Source: Streptomyces sp. NL15-2K (GTDB lineage Bacteria; Actinomycetota; Actinomycetes; Streptomycetales; Streptomycetaceae). Taken from it: 64,000 nucleotides of DNA. Of this stretch, positions 9,087 to 17,594 are shown piece after piece. The notes beneath the pieces are model-generated. The model worked only from the letters and a program-made list of their open reading frames with translations, ran no database searches and was not told the DNA's origin. How positions within the stretch are numbered: the stretch's first letter is position 1; each line of letters opens with the position of its first letter. The translations under genes were made by a program, and so were the position numbers. The stretch lies in contig NZ_CP130630.1 in NCBI RefSeq assembly GCF_030551255.1, forward strand, positions 6,119,501-6,183,500, in the 5' to 3' direction.

Positions 9087-10412
9087 TATCGCCGGCGCGG
9101 CCGTGCTTCCGTCCACGCTCTCCCTGATCAGCCACATGTTCACCGACCCGCGACAGCGCGCCACGGCCATCGCGATGTGGGTGACCGCGCTCTCGGTGGG
9201 CCTCGCCGTCGGACCGGTCGTCGGCGGTGTGATGCTGGCGAGCTGGTGGTGGGGCTCGGTCTTCCTCATGGGCGTGCCCATCATGCTGCTCGCGCTGGGC
9301 ACGGCCCGGGCGCTGCTGCCCGAGTACCGCGACCCGGCCCCTGGACCGATGGATCTGGCGAGCGTCGGGCTGTTCCTGCTGGCCGTCCTGCCGGTGGTAT
9401 ACGCGATCAAGAGCCTGGCGTCGGGAGCCCCCGCCTGGGAGCCCGCTGTCGCCTTCGCGGCCGGGACGGTCTGCACTGTCGCGTTCGTACGCCGGCAGAA
9501 CCGGCTGGCCACGCCGCTGCTGGAGCTGCGGCTCTTTCACGACCGGGCCTTCACCGGGGCGCTACTCACCCTGCTGCTCGGGATGATGGCCCTCAACGGC
9601 GTCGAGTACCTCGTCCCGCAGTACCTCCAGGCCGTGGCGGGGCAGTCGCCTCTGGAAGCCGGACTGTGGCTGTTGCCCGGAGCGGCGGGGCTGATCGTCG
9701 GCTCCCAGCTCACGCCGGTCCTCGCACGCCGGATCCGTCCGGCGTACGTCCTGGTCGGCGGCCTGCTGCTCTCCCTCACCGGCTACGCGGCGATCGCCCT
9801 GTCGGAGGGCGTCCTGACCGCCTCGCTGGGGCTGACCGTGATCATGTTCGGGGTCGCCCCGATCAGCGTCCTCGGCACGGTCCTGGCGGTCGGCGCCGCA
9901 CCCGAGGAGAAGGCGGGGCCGCCGCGGCGACCGGCCAGACGGCCTACGACCTGGGCCTGGCCCTGGGTATCGCGGTCACGGGTACCCTCGCGGTCGCGGT
10001 CTACCGTGGCGAGATCCCCGACGAAGCCCCCGCCGCGGCCAAGGACACCATGGGCGCGGCGATCGCCGCCGCGGAACACCTCCCGGACGGTGCCTCGCTG
10101 CTGGCCACCGCGAAGGACGCCTTCACCACCGGGCTTCAGACGGCGGCCACCATGAGTGGGGCCTTGGCGCTGGCGACGGCGGTCCTGGCGGCGACGCTGC
10201 TGCGGCACATCCCGGCGATCGGCGCGGTTGCCCCCGCCGAGACGGCGACGGGGACGGCGACGGCGACGGGGAAGGGGACTGAGTCGGGGACGGCGACGGC
10301 GACGGGGACTGAGTCGGAGACGGCGGCCGCGGCAGAGATCCTGCTCGCTCCTGGTTCACGGGGCGAGGATCGCAGCGAGGAGCGGACGTACGCGGTCGGC
10401 CAGGACCGGTAG
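9087..10412 (+). pseudogene. MFS drug-exporter remnant, 5'-truncated and frameshifted
   Basis: The frame starts inside GIAGAAVLPSTLSLISHMFT, followed by typical DHA2-type helices (LAVGPVVGGVMLASWWWGSV, YLVPQYLQAVAGQSPLEAGL). At least the first four helices are missing. Near 9917 the frame breaks: GAAPEEKAG runs into nonsense, while the correct continuation AAAATGQTAYDLGLALGIAV is in the next frame, so one base appears lost. The C terminus ends in a Thr/Ala/Glu-rich tandem repeat. The gene was originally divergent to the AfsR-like regulator; the shared promoter region and both 5' ends are deleted. Confidence 0.85.
10240..10326 (+). repeat. low-complexity GACGGC/GACTGAGTCGG repeat at the MFS gene end
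   Basis: Imperfect repeats of GGCGACGGCGACGGGGACTG (two long units plus partial ones) encode a TATGTES-like tail of the MFS remnant. It looks like slippage expansion in a gene no longer under constraint. Confidence 0.75.
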
Positions 10413-10964
10413 TTGCAGTGCGGCCTCCGCCCACGCCGGGAGGTCGTCCGCGACCCACAGCCGGCGTGCTTCGTGGAGGAGGTACACGTAGCGGTCGTCG
10501 ATTTTCGCGAGTTCCCGTTCGTACGGTTTGACGCGCCTGAACAGGACCTCGTCGTGCCCGGCGGCGGACCAGATCCGGCCCATCTGGTGCATCGACTTTC
10601 CCGTGGCCACGATCTCATCGGCGAGGCTGTCGGGGACCGGTATCCCGATGGTGCCGTCGGCGAGCCGGACCTCGTCGCGGGTGCGTCGGGCGGCCCGGCC
10701 CAGCAACCAGATCGCCAGCGCGCACACGGCCGTCACCGCCACCCCCACCCACCAGTAGCCGGTGCCCACGGTGGCGACGATGAGGAGTGGGGACCACCAC
10801 AGGGGACGTGCCACGAGCAGGGCGCGGTCGTGGGCCGACGCCTGTCGGACGGCCCTGGACTGGGCCGCGCGGTCGGTGTCCGGTGCGTTGTGGACGATGC
10901 GGGCGGGGTCCGGGCCGTCTCGGAACGGGAAGTACCGAGCGGCCCTGGGGCTGTCCGTGGTCAT
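10356..10964 (-). CDS. hypothetical protein with two membrane segments
   Basis: This 202-residue protein is not assigned to a known family. It has a polar N terminus (residues 1-50), then two adjacent hydrophobic segments, WWSPLLIVATVGTGYWWVGV and VTAVCALAIWLLG, and a soluble C-terminal half. That half contains DEIVATGKSMHQMGRIWSAA and EVLFRRVKPYERELAKIDDR and is rich in charged helical sequence. It ends by overlapping the tail of the MFS remnant. It is divergent from the TPR/CHAT gene set that starts 132 bp away, which makes a functional link possible but unproven. Confidence 0.65.
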   Translation of the reverse strand: MTTDSPRAARYFPFRDGPDPARIVHNAPDTDRAAQSRAVRQASAHDRALLVARPLWWSPLLIVATVGTGYWWVGVAVTAVCALAIWLLGRAARRTRDEVRLADGTIGIPVPDSLADEIVATGKSMHQMGRIWSAAGHDEVLFRRVKPYERELAKIDDRYVYLLHEARRLWVADDLPAWAEAALQLPVLADRVRPLLAAILAP

Positions 10965-11095
10965 GGTTGGTCTGTACCCAGCGGTGCGGGAGGGGCAACG
11001 GCGCCTTGTGGCATGGGAGTTCGCCCTGGGCGGGCAGGGATCGGTCCGCTAGCCTGAGAACTGGTCTCCTGTCATGGAGCAGGGGGGAGGATCAC

Positions 11096-12019
11096 ATGGG
11101 GCTGTGGTCCCGGGGTGACGGCACCGACGACGATGTCGAGATGATGCGGATCGGCAACCAACTCCTCCATGACCGGGACTGGCCGGGTGCGGCGGTGGCC
11201 TATCGAAGGGCGGCCCGCTCGAAGGATCCCAGGACCGCGGCGCTGTCGTCGATCACACTGGGAGTGGCGTACGCCCGTATGGGGCAGGTCCGCCGGGCGC
11301 GCCGGATGTGGCGGCGTGCCAGGGCCAAGGGCGATCCGGCGGTGGCGCTCATCGCGAGCATGTTCCTGCTGAAAGCGGCGGTCGATCCCTCGCTCGGAGG
11401 CGCGCAGGAAGCGGCTCTGTTCGAACTGCTCGACCTGGACCAGGCCGATCCGTCCCTGTCGAAGGACGCCATGATCCGCGCGAGCAATGTGAAGATCGCG
11501 GTGAGCCGGGCCCGTGCGCAGGGGACGGAGGAGTCACTGGCCGCCGCCGAGTTCATGCGGCGCGCCTTCGAGCACGAGCGGGGCGGTGAGGTGCGCAAGG
11601 CGCGTGAGCTCTACCAGAAGGTGATCGACTCCGGCCATCCCGACCACGCTCCCAACGCGGCGGATGCGCTGGGCCTGCTGCTGGAGGAGCAGGGCGACCT
11701 CGACGGCGCCGAGGTCGCCTACCGCCGGGCGATGGCGTCCGGGCATCCCGAGCACGTCGCCTGGTCGGCGGTCCGGCTGGGGGACCTCCTCGTGCGGCGG
11801 CAGGACCTCCGCCGGGCCGTCGCGGCGTACCAGCAGGCCATGGACACCGGTGATCCGACGTGCGCGCCAGTGGCCGCGGACATGCTGGGCACCGTGCTGA
11901 GTGTTCTCGGCGATGTGCGCGAAGCGCGCCGGGCCTGGGAGTACGCCGTCAGGCACGGCTCTGCGGACATCGCCGCGGCGGCCCGCGAGAAGCTGCGGAA
12001 AGCGGCGGGCGCGTCCTGA
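11096..12019 (+). CDS. TPR-repeat protein, first gene of the CHAT-STAND set
   Basis: The ATG at 11096 follows a strong ribosome binding site (AGGGGGGAGG at 11081-11090). The 307-residue protein is built of helical repeats of TPR/Sel1 type, such as GNQLLHDRDWPGAAVAYRRA, DALGLLLEEQGDLDGAEVAY and LGTVLSVLGDVREARRAWEY. It has no signal peptide, membrane segment or catalytic motif, so it is a probable cytoplasmic scaffold or sensor. The next gene starts 2 bp after its stop, so the two are co-translated. Its likely partner is the CHAT protease-ATPase downstream. Confidence 0.8.
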   Translation: MGLWSRGDGTDDDVEMMRIGNQLLHDRDWPGAAVAYRRAARSKDPRTAALSSITLGVAYARMGQVRRARRMWRRARAKGDPAVALIASMFLLKAAVDPSLGGAQEAALFELLDLDQADPSLSKDAMIRASNVKIAVSRARAQGTEESLAAAEFMRRAFEHERGGEVRKARELYQKVIDSGHPDHAPNAADALGLLLEEQGDLDGAEVAYRRAMASGHPEHVAWSAVRLGDLLVRRQDLRRAVAAYQQAMDTGDPTCAPVAADMLGTVLSVLGDVREARRAWEYAVRHGSADIAAAAREKLRKAAGAS

Positions 12020-12021
12020 TC

Positions 12022-15000
12022 ATGCCCGACCGTGTGATCGCCGACTTCGCAGGCCCCGACGAGGTCAGCCTGACGTGCTGCCGGTCCGGCGTGACCGAGC
12101 GCACCGGGCCGTTCGCCTTCGCCTCCCCCCTCGGCCCGCAGGACCGGCAGCACCTGCGCTGGTATGTGGAGGACCGCCCCGACCGGCCGTCCGGCGGCGA
12201 TGCCGCGCGGGCGGAGCTCGTGGAGGGGCGCCTTGCGGACCTGGGACACCGGTTGTACGAAGCGCTGCTGGGGCACGAGCGCGCGACAGCGGCACGGGCA
12301 CTGGCCGGTACGGCGGGCTGCGAGTTCGTCGTGCGTTCGGACGACGTGACTGTGCTCGACCTGCCGTGGGAACTGCTGCGCGCTCCGGAAGCCGACGCCC
12401 CGCTGGCCACGGCCGCGCGAGGCGTGACGCGGTGTCTGCCCGGTGCCGAGCTGGACGAAGTCGCCCTTCCAGCCGAACGGTTGCGCCTGCTGCTGGTGAT
12501 CGGCCGCCCGGCCGGCACGGCGGACGTGCGCTACCGCTCCATCGCCAAGCCCCTGCAGGAGTGCGTCACAGGGGTGTCCGCATCGGCGGAGCTGACCGTC
12601 CTGCGGCCGCCGACGCTTCGGGCGCTGGAGCAGCGGCTGACGGAGGCGCGTGACCAGGGCAGGCCGTTCAGCGTGCTCCATTTCGACGTGCACGGGGAAC
12701 TGACGGTGGACGGCGGGACGCTGCTGCTGGAGACGGACCGGGGCGGCCCGCACCGGGTGACCGTGTCGCGCCTCGCGCAGGTCGTCGCGGCGGCCGGAGT
12801 GCCGGTCGTGGTGCTCAACGCGTGCGAGTCGGGGGCGGTGGGCGCGCACCTCGAAACGTCGCTTGCCGCGCGGCTGTCCCTGGAGGGCACGCCGTCCGTG
12901 GTGGCCATGGGTTACCGCATGAAGGTGACCGCGGCGGCCGAGTTCACGGCGTCCTTCTACGAACGGCTCCTCGCCGGAGACGACGTGACGCTCGCCGTGC
13001 GCGCCGGGCGCCGACGTCTCTGGGAGGATGCCGCCTCGCACCACGGGGAGTCCCCGCCGCCGGCCGGCAACTGGCTGATTCCCGTGCACTATCTGCGGCG
13101 TGAGGCGCGGTTTCCGAAGCTGTCCGCACGGCGCGAACTGTCCATGCGAGGTGAACTGTCCGCGGGGCGGGAACCACCTGCGCGGCGCGAACCGTCCGCG
13201 CGGCGCGAACCATCCGCACGGCGCGAACCATCCGCACGGCGCGAACCATCCGCACGGCGCGAACCGTCCGCGCGGCACGCCGGAAGCGGTCCGCCGCCTG
13301 GAGAGGATCCGCTGATCGGCCGCGACGACGTGTTCCTGTCCCTGGAACTGGCCGCTCGCCGCCATCGGGTACTGCTGCTCCACGGCATGGGCGGAATCGG
13401 CAAGTCCGCCGCCGCGGCGGCCTTCAGCCGATGGTGGCGCGACACCGGCGGGGTCGACGACCCGCGCTGGGTGGTCGAGACCTCGTTCACCCGGGGCCCA
13501 CAGAGCTTCCGGGACCTGCTGGACCACATAGGCCGCCAGATCGCCCCCGCCCCTTCCACGTCCGGCTTCAGCACGCGCGAGCAATGGCACGCGCATGTGC
13601 GCGGCCTGCTGCTGACCCGCCGGATCCTGTTGGTGTGGGACGGCTTCGAGACCGTCGGGACGATGCCCGGCCCGGACACGGCATGGTCCGAAGCCGACCG
13701 TCGGCACCTGGCCGCGCTCGTCCGTGACATCGCCGACGAAGGCCGGAGCACCGTTCTGCTCACCAGCCGGACGCACGAGACCTGGCTCGGCGACATACGA
13801 CGGGTCCGGGTCCCGCCGCTGCCCGACGACGAGGCCCGGCAGTACACACGGTCCCTGGACGACGGCCGGACGCCCCCGGAGGAGGCGGACGTCGTCGAGC
13901 GGGAACTCGCGGGTCATCCACTCGCACTGCGCGAGATCCGGCCGCTGCTCACGACCGCCGAACCCTGGGCCGTACTGGAGCTGTTGCGCGGAGAGACCCC
14001 GCGCTCGGAACCGCGGCTGCCCCCGGCTCTCACCGCGGACGTCGCCCACTCCTTCCGCCACCTGCCGGCCGATGTCGCCCGGTTCCTCACCGCGGTCTGC
14101 CTGCTGCCCAGGACGGTGACGGCGGAGGTGCTGACCCGGCTGTCCGCCACGCGGTCCGGGCGGTTCGCCGGGGTGACCGCGGCCACCTGGGCGGACGTTC
14201 TCGAACGGGCCGCCGCCGTGGGCCTGTTGGAGGACCTGGGGGGTGGCCGGTACGCGAAGCACCCGGCCCTGTCCGCCTTTCTCGCGGAGCGGTGGCGTGC
14301 CGAGACCGGCGACGACGACCGTTTTCGAGTGGAACGGGAGCAGGCCATACGGGAACTGGCACAGCACGAGCCCAACCCCGCTGTGCGGTTCCTCGGTGAG
14401 TCGGGAGCGATCACCGGGCATGCGCTGATCGACGACCAGGCAGCCATGGTCGGCATGACGCAGTCCTTCTCCGTACTGCGCGAGCTCAGACTGTGGTCGG
14501 GGGCGGAAGCAGAACTGCTCCCTCTGCGGGCGTTCTTCGACCGGATCGGCCTCGCAGGCTCGATCGTCGGCATGACGGCCCGCTTCCGGGCAAGGCTGGA
14601 CGAAACCGAGCTGGACGAAACCGAGCCGGACGCCACCCTCACCTGGCCGTTCCGCCCGGGCGGCCTGGACGGGATGGTGTGGTTCGCCGTACGCCACCAC
14701 TACACACCGGCGCCCGATCAGGCGGGGGCACTGGTGCGCGCCTGCCGCAAGGTGGTCCGGCTCCTCGAGCGCCGGCCTGTGTCCCCCCGGCGGCAGCGGC
14801 GCCTGCTCTCCGTGCACCACGAGCTGGCGCGGATCTCCCGGGAACGGGCGAACCTCACCGACGCCGAGCAGCATGCTCGCCAGGCTCTCGCCCTCGCTGG
14901 CGATCCCGGTACCTGGACCGATCACGACGAGGACGTCCTGCAGATCCCTTTCGAGCCCTTCGTGTTCGCCGAAGAGCAGTCGATCCGCGGCGAGATCCTC

Positions 15001-15636
15001 GGTGAGCTGAGCGTCATCGCCTCCCAGCAGAAGCGGTGGGACGTGGCGGACACATACCTGCGACAGGCGTTGGCCGTAGCCGAGTCCGTAGGAGATCCTC
15101 GGGCCATCGCGACAGCCCTCGCCGATCTGGGCTCGGTGACCCTGAGGAAGGGAGACCTGCGCGGGGCCCGCCGCTGGTACGTCCGGGCCCTGGCCCGCTA
15201 CACCGAGTACGGGGCCCGTGGCCGGATGGCCGAGATCTACGGCAACCTGGGTGACATCGCCTCCGCCGAACTGCGCCTGGCCGACGCCGAGGACTGGTAC
15301 CGCCGCGCCCGGGGCGTCCTGGAGCAGGTCGACGCCCCGCGCGACACTGCCTGGAACAACTTCCGGCTCGGAGGGGTCTGCCGCGACCGTGGACGCCTGG
15401 CGGAGGCCGAGGCATGGTACCGGCAGGCGCTGGAGGGCTTCGAGTCGTTGAACGACGGATACCGTACGGCGATGGTCCACGACGCGCTCGGGCGGACCGC
15501 GTTCGACCTGGGCGACCTGGACGGCGCTCGCGTCCGGCACAAGCAGGCGTACGGACTGTTCCGCAGGCTGGGCAGGCGCGCGGAGGCCGAAGACAGCCGC
15601 GCCGAACTGCGACGGCTCGCGCGGCTGGACCGGTGA
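12022..15636 (+). CDS. CHAT protease - STAND ATPase - TPR signalling protein
   Basis: This is a 1204-residue multidomain protein. Residues 1 to about 370 form a CHAT caspase-like protease domain with the catalytic pair His224 in LHFDVHGEL and Cys268 in VVLNACESG. Next is a low-complexity linker of 6-residue repeats (about 369-418). The NB-ARC/STAND ATPase follows, with Walker A GMGGIGKS at 455-462, ILLVWDGFE as Walker B, and STVLLTSRTHE. The last 350 residues are TPR repeats. In related proteins, ligand binding by the TPRs drives ATP-dependent assembly that activates the protease, often for cell suicide or immunity. Its substrate is unknown. It starts 2 bp after the upstream TPR gene and is followed by a small membrane protein gene. 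Confidence 0.85.
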   Translation: MPDRVIADFAGPDEVSLTCCRSGVTERTGPFAFASPLGPQDRQHLRWYVEDRPDRPSGGDAARAELVEGRLADLGHRLYEALLGHERATAARALAGTAGCEFVVRSDDVTVLDLPWELLRAPEADAPLATAARGVTRCLPGAELDEVALPAERLRLLLVIGRPAGTADVRYRSIAKPLQECVTGVSASAELTVLRPPTLRALEQRLTEARDQGRPFSVLHFDVHGELTVDGGTLLLETDRGGPHRVTVSRLAQVVAAAGVPVVVLNACESGAVGAHLETSLAARLSLEGTPSVVAMGYRMKVTAAAEFTASFYERLLAGDDVTLAVRAGRRRLWEDAASHHGESPPPAGNWLIPVHYLRREARFPKLSARRELSMRGELSAGREPPARREPSARREPSARREPSARREPSARREPSARHAGSGPPPGEDPLIGRDDVFLSLELAARRHRVLLLHGMGGIGKSAAAAAFSRWWRDTGGVDDPRWVVETSFTRGPQSFRDLLDHIGRQIAPAPSTSGFSTREQWHAHVRGLLLTRRILLVWDGFETVGTMPGPDTAWSEADRRHLAALVRDIADEGRSTVLLTSRTHETWLGDIRRVRVPPLPDDEARQYTRSLDDGRTPPEEADVVERELAGHPLALREIRPLLTTAEPWAVLELLRGETPRSEPRLPPALTADVAHSFRHLPADVARFLTAVCLLPRTVTAEVLTRLSATRSGRFAGVTAATWADVLERAAAVGLLEDLGGGRYAKHPALSAFLAERWRAETGDDDRFRVEREQAIRELAQHEPNPAVRFLGESGAITGHALIDDQAAMVGMTQSFSVLRELRLWSGAEAELLPLRAFFDRIGLAGSIVGMTARFRARLDETELDETEPDATLTWPFRPGGLDGMVWFAVRHHYTPAPDQAGALVRACRKVVRLLERRPVSPRRQRRLLSVHHELARISRERANLTDAEQHARQALALAGDPGTWTDHDEDVLQIPFEPFVFAEEQSIRGEILGELSVIASQQKRWDVADTYLRQALAVAESVGDPRAIATALADLGSVTLRKGDLRGARRWYVRALARYTEYGARGRMAEIYGNLGDIASAELRLADAEDWYRRARGVLEQVDAPRDTAWNNFRLGGVCRDRGRLAEAEAWYRQALEGFESLNDGYRTAMVHDALGRTAFDLGDLDGARVRHKQAYGLFRRLGRRAEAEDSRAELRRLARLDR
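13126..13275 (+). repeat. 18-bp tandem repeat encoding ARREPS linker units
   Basis: Five near-identical 18-bp units (GCACGGCGCGAACCATCC type) encode ARREPS, preceded by three degenerate units (ARRELS, MRGELS, AGREPP). They lie in frame between the protease and ATPase domains of the CHAT-STAND protein. The array is a likely length-variable, positively charged hinge. Confidence 0.85.
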
Positions 15637-15724
15637 CCGTGGCCGCGACATCCGGGAAGCACCCAGATCCGCGCTCTATACGATGGCCGGGCTCAGGCAC
15701 CCGTCGGCGAACCACGGAGGAACT

Positions 15725-16075
15725 GTGAACGACCAGGTTGCGCGTACCGCCCGAGCCGCGGCCGAGGTCCTGGCAGCCGAGTTCGACCGGCCCGACATCG
15801 TCGACGAAGTCGAAGCGGGGCTCTACGCCAGCGCCGAAGGACGACGCCCCGGCGACTACCTGGATCCCGTCGCTCTCGGCAGCCTGGTCGTCAGCGTGGC
15901 CGGCCTCGCGTGGACGATCTACACCGACCGCAGGAACGCGCGGAAGGACACGGACCTGACCGAGCTTGTCCGCACCCTGCGCGCGGAGCTGCCCGAGACC
16001 GGGGAAACGACCACCGACCGGGACCGCGTCATCACCATCGTCGTCAGGGAGACGATCCGCGCCGAGGAGGAATGA
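15725..16075 (+). CDS. small single-helix membrane protein, third gene of the CHAT-STAND set
   Basis: The GTG at 15725 is preceded directly by GGAGGAACT, giving a 116-residue protein. The first 45 residues are acidic and helical (RTARAAAEVLAAEFDRPDIV). One membrane segment follows, VALGSLVVSVAGLAWTIYTD (about residues 48-67). The C-terminal tail is charged (TDLTELVRTLRAELPETGET) and ends IVVRETIRAEEE. It lies 88 bp after the CHAT-STAND gene on the same strand. I do not recognise a named family. Its place and build suggest a membrane anchor, target or effector partner of the CHAT protein, possibly cleaved by it; that is inference. Confidence 0.7.
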   Translation: MNDQVARTARAAAEVLAAEFDRPDIVDEVEAGLYASAEGRRPGDYLDPVALGSLVVSVAGLAWTIYTDRRNARKDTDLTELVRTLRAELPETGETTTDRDRVITIVVRETIRAEEE

Positions 16076-16102
16076 CTGTCGTCGGCCTCACGCGAAGGGG
16101 AG

Positions 16103-16324
16103 GTGGTCCTTCAGGAGCTTCGGATCGCCGTCCTTGCGCAGAGGGAAGGCGCTGCCCTGGAGGCTCTGGCCACGTCCCTGCCCCAGGTCTCCCGCCACCT
16201 CGCCCGGCTGCGCGACGCCGGCCTCGTCACGGTGGAACGCGACGGCCGGCGTGCCTACTACCAGCTGAAGCTGGAACGGGTACGCCGCATCGGCGACGAC
16301 CTGCTCACAGCTCTGTTCCACTGA
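16103..16324 (+). pseudogene. ArsR-type winged-helix regulator remnant
   Basis: A 73-residue frame reads QVSRHLARLRDAGLVTVERD and then GRRAYYQLKLERVRRIGDDL, the recognition helix and wing of an ArsR-family repressor. Upstream, LRIAVLAQREGAALEALATS retains the first helices, but with a gap before the recognition helix and no dimerisation N terminus. Members are normally 90-120 residues. It ends 10 bp before a MITE. I take it as a decayed gene, though a very short functional protein cannot be excluded. Confidence 0.55.
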
Positions 16325-16334
16325 CCGCGCGCTA

Positions 16335-16601
16335 GGGCCTGTTGCGAAAGTCCCGCCTGCCCCGCGACGCCATGCACGCTCCCCCACTGCCTTAAAGGCG
16401 TGGGAGGGGCCCCCACTCGCCGCACCGGGCGCAGGCCCACGTACAACCAGTACGAGGGCCTGCGCCCGGCACGCCGAGAGTACGCACCTACGCGGACATC
16501 AGCCTCCCCCACTCTCGGCTTCGCTCGAGCGGGGGGACCCCCATCGCGGCGGGCGCGGGGCCCGCCCTCCGGGCGGACGACGGGACTTTCGCAACAGGCC
16601 C
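16335..16601. mobile_element. 267-bp MITE with perfect 21-bp terminal inverted repeats
   Basis: The left end GGGCCTGTTGCGAAAGTCC (16335 onward) and its exact complement ending at 16601 form 21-bp perfect inverted repeats, and TA flanks both sides as an apparent target duplication. There is no gene inside. An internal 14-bp hairpin (CCGGGCGCAGGCCC at 16425-16438 with 16456-16469) is present. The ends resemble IS5-group elements of Streptomyces, which could move it in trans. It separates the ArsR remnant from the IclR gene. Confidence 0.85.
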
Positions 16602-16692
16602 TACCGGCCCCGAAGCGGGCGGCCCGGAGCGGCCGGAGCGTGACCGCTGCTTCTCGGCTCTCGCCGACGAGGCCCCGGGCGTACCCGCGGCC

Positions 16693-17481
16693 TCAGCGCC
16701 AGTCGGGTATGCCCGGGACTGGCGGCAGATGGGCTTCGATCTTCGCTCGTACCTCCCGCATCACGGAGACGATGCGGACCTCGTGTTCCCGGGTCAGCCG
16801 GGCCACCGGGACCGAGCAGCTCATGGCGTCGGTGGCCGGTGCGTCGTACCGCAGGGCGAAGCCGAAGCCGGCGATGCCGGTCACCGTCTCCTCGCGGTCG
16901 ATGGAGTAGCCGCGCTCGCGCACCTGGGCCAGGTCGGCGAGCAGTGCGGCACGGTCGGTGCGCGTGTTCTCCGTGAGGGCCGTCAACGGCCCGTCCCCGA
17001 TCGGCAGTTCGTCGTCGGGGCGCTCGGCGAGCAGCGCCTTGCCGAGGGCGCCGGCATGGGCGGGGACGCGGCGGCCGACACGGCTGATGGTGCGCAGGTA
17101 CTCGTGGGACTCGCGGGTGGCGAGGTAGACGACGTCCGGGCCGTCGAGCCGTGCCATGTGGATCGTCTCGCCGAGCGCGTCCGACGCCTCGTCGAGGTAC
17201 GGCCGGACCGCACGGATGCGCCGGTCGCCGTCGAGATAGCTGGTGCCGGTGAGCAGGGCGCGGATCCCGATGCCGTAGAGGGAGCCGGTGGCGTCGGTGC
17301 GGACCCATCCGCAGTCGACGAGGGTCTGGAGCAGCTGGTACATGCTGCTGCGCGGCACGCCCAGGTCCTCCGCGAGCTGGTCCAGTCGCGAGGGCTGCTC
17401 GCCCCGCGCGGCGAGCAGTTCCAGCAGCGCGACGGTCCGGGCCGCCGACTTCACACCGCGGACACCTCTCCCCTCCGACAT
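16693..17481 (-). CDS. IclR-family regulator of the glucarate genes
   Basis: The ATG at 17481 gives 262 residues, the normal IclR length; the open frame extends upstream to 17562 but that part is not IclR-like. The N-terminal winged helix is clear (VKSAARTVALLELLAARGEQ, DQLAEDLGVPRSSMYQLLQT). The C-terminal GAF-like effector domain contains LGETIHMARLDGPDVVYLAT, VPAHAGALGKALLAE and GYSIDREETVTGIAGFGFAL. It is divergent from the kdgD-permease-gudD operon and most likely controls it in response to glucarate or a breakdown product. Binding sites are probably the direct repeats at 17553-17583. Confidence 0.9.
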   Translation of the reverse strand: MSEGRGVRGVKSAARTVALLELLAARGEQPSRLDQLAEDLGVPRSSMYQLLQTLVDCGWVRTDATGSLYGIGIRALLTGTSYLDGDRRIRAVRPYLDEASDALGETIHMARLDGPDVVYLATRESHEYLRTISRVGRRVPAHAGALGKALLAERPDDELPIGDGPLTALTENTRTDRAALLADLAQVRERGYSIDREETVTGIAGFGFALRYDAPATDAMSCSVPVARLTREHEVRIVSVMREVRAKIEAHLPPVPGIPDWR

Positions 17482-17552
17482 GGGCCCATCGTAAATCCGC
17501 GTCAATCCGAGGCTGCCCACCCGTTGACCCACCCCGTTCACCAATCTAACCT

Positions 17553-17583
17553 CCATCTGCATACGTAGACGCCATCTGCATAC
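17553..17583. promoter_or_regulatory. candidate IclR operator: CCATCTGCATAC direct repeat
   Basis: CCATCTGCATAC occurs at 17553-17564 and again at 17572-17583, 19 bp apart, just upstream of the kdgD start at 17595 and in the divergent region with the IclR gene. Two turns of helix between copies would suit a dimer or tetramer of an IclR protein. The second copy abuts the kdgD ribosome binding site, so binding there would block expression. Confidence 0.5.
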
Positions 17584-17594
17584 AGGGATGCGAC

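Noticed and set aside
11719..15651. A 1310-codon open frame antisense to the CHAT-STAND gene
   Set aside because: It is an artefact of high GC in the opposite strand: composition is Arg/Gly/Pro-rich with no motifs, while the plus strand has full domain structure.
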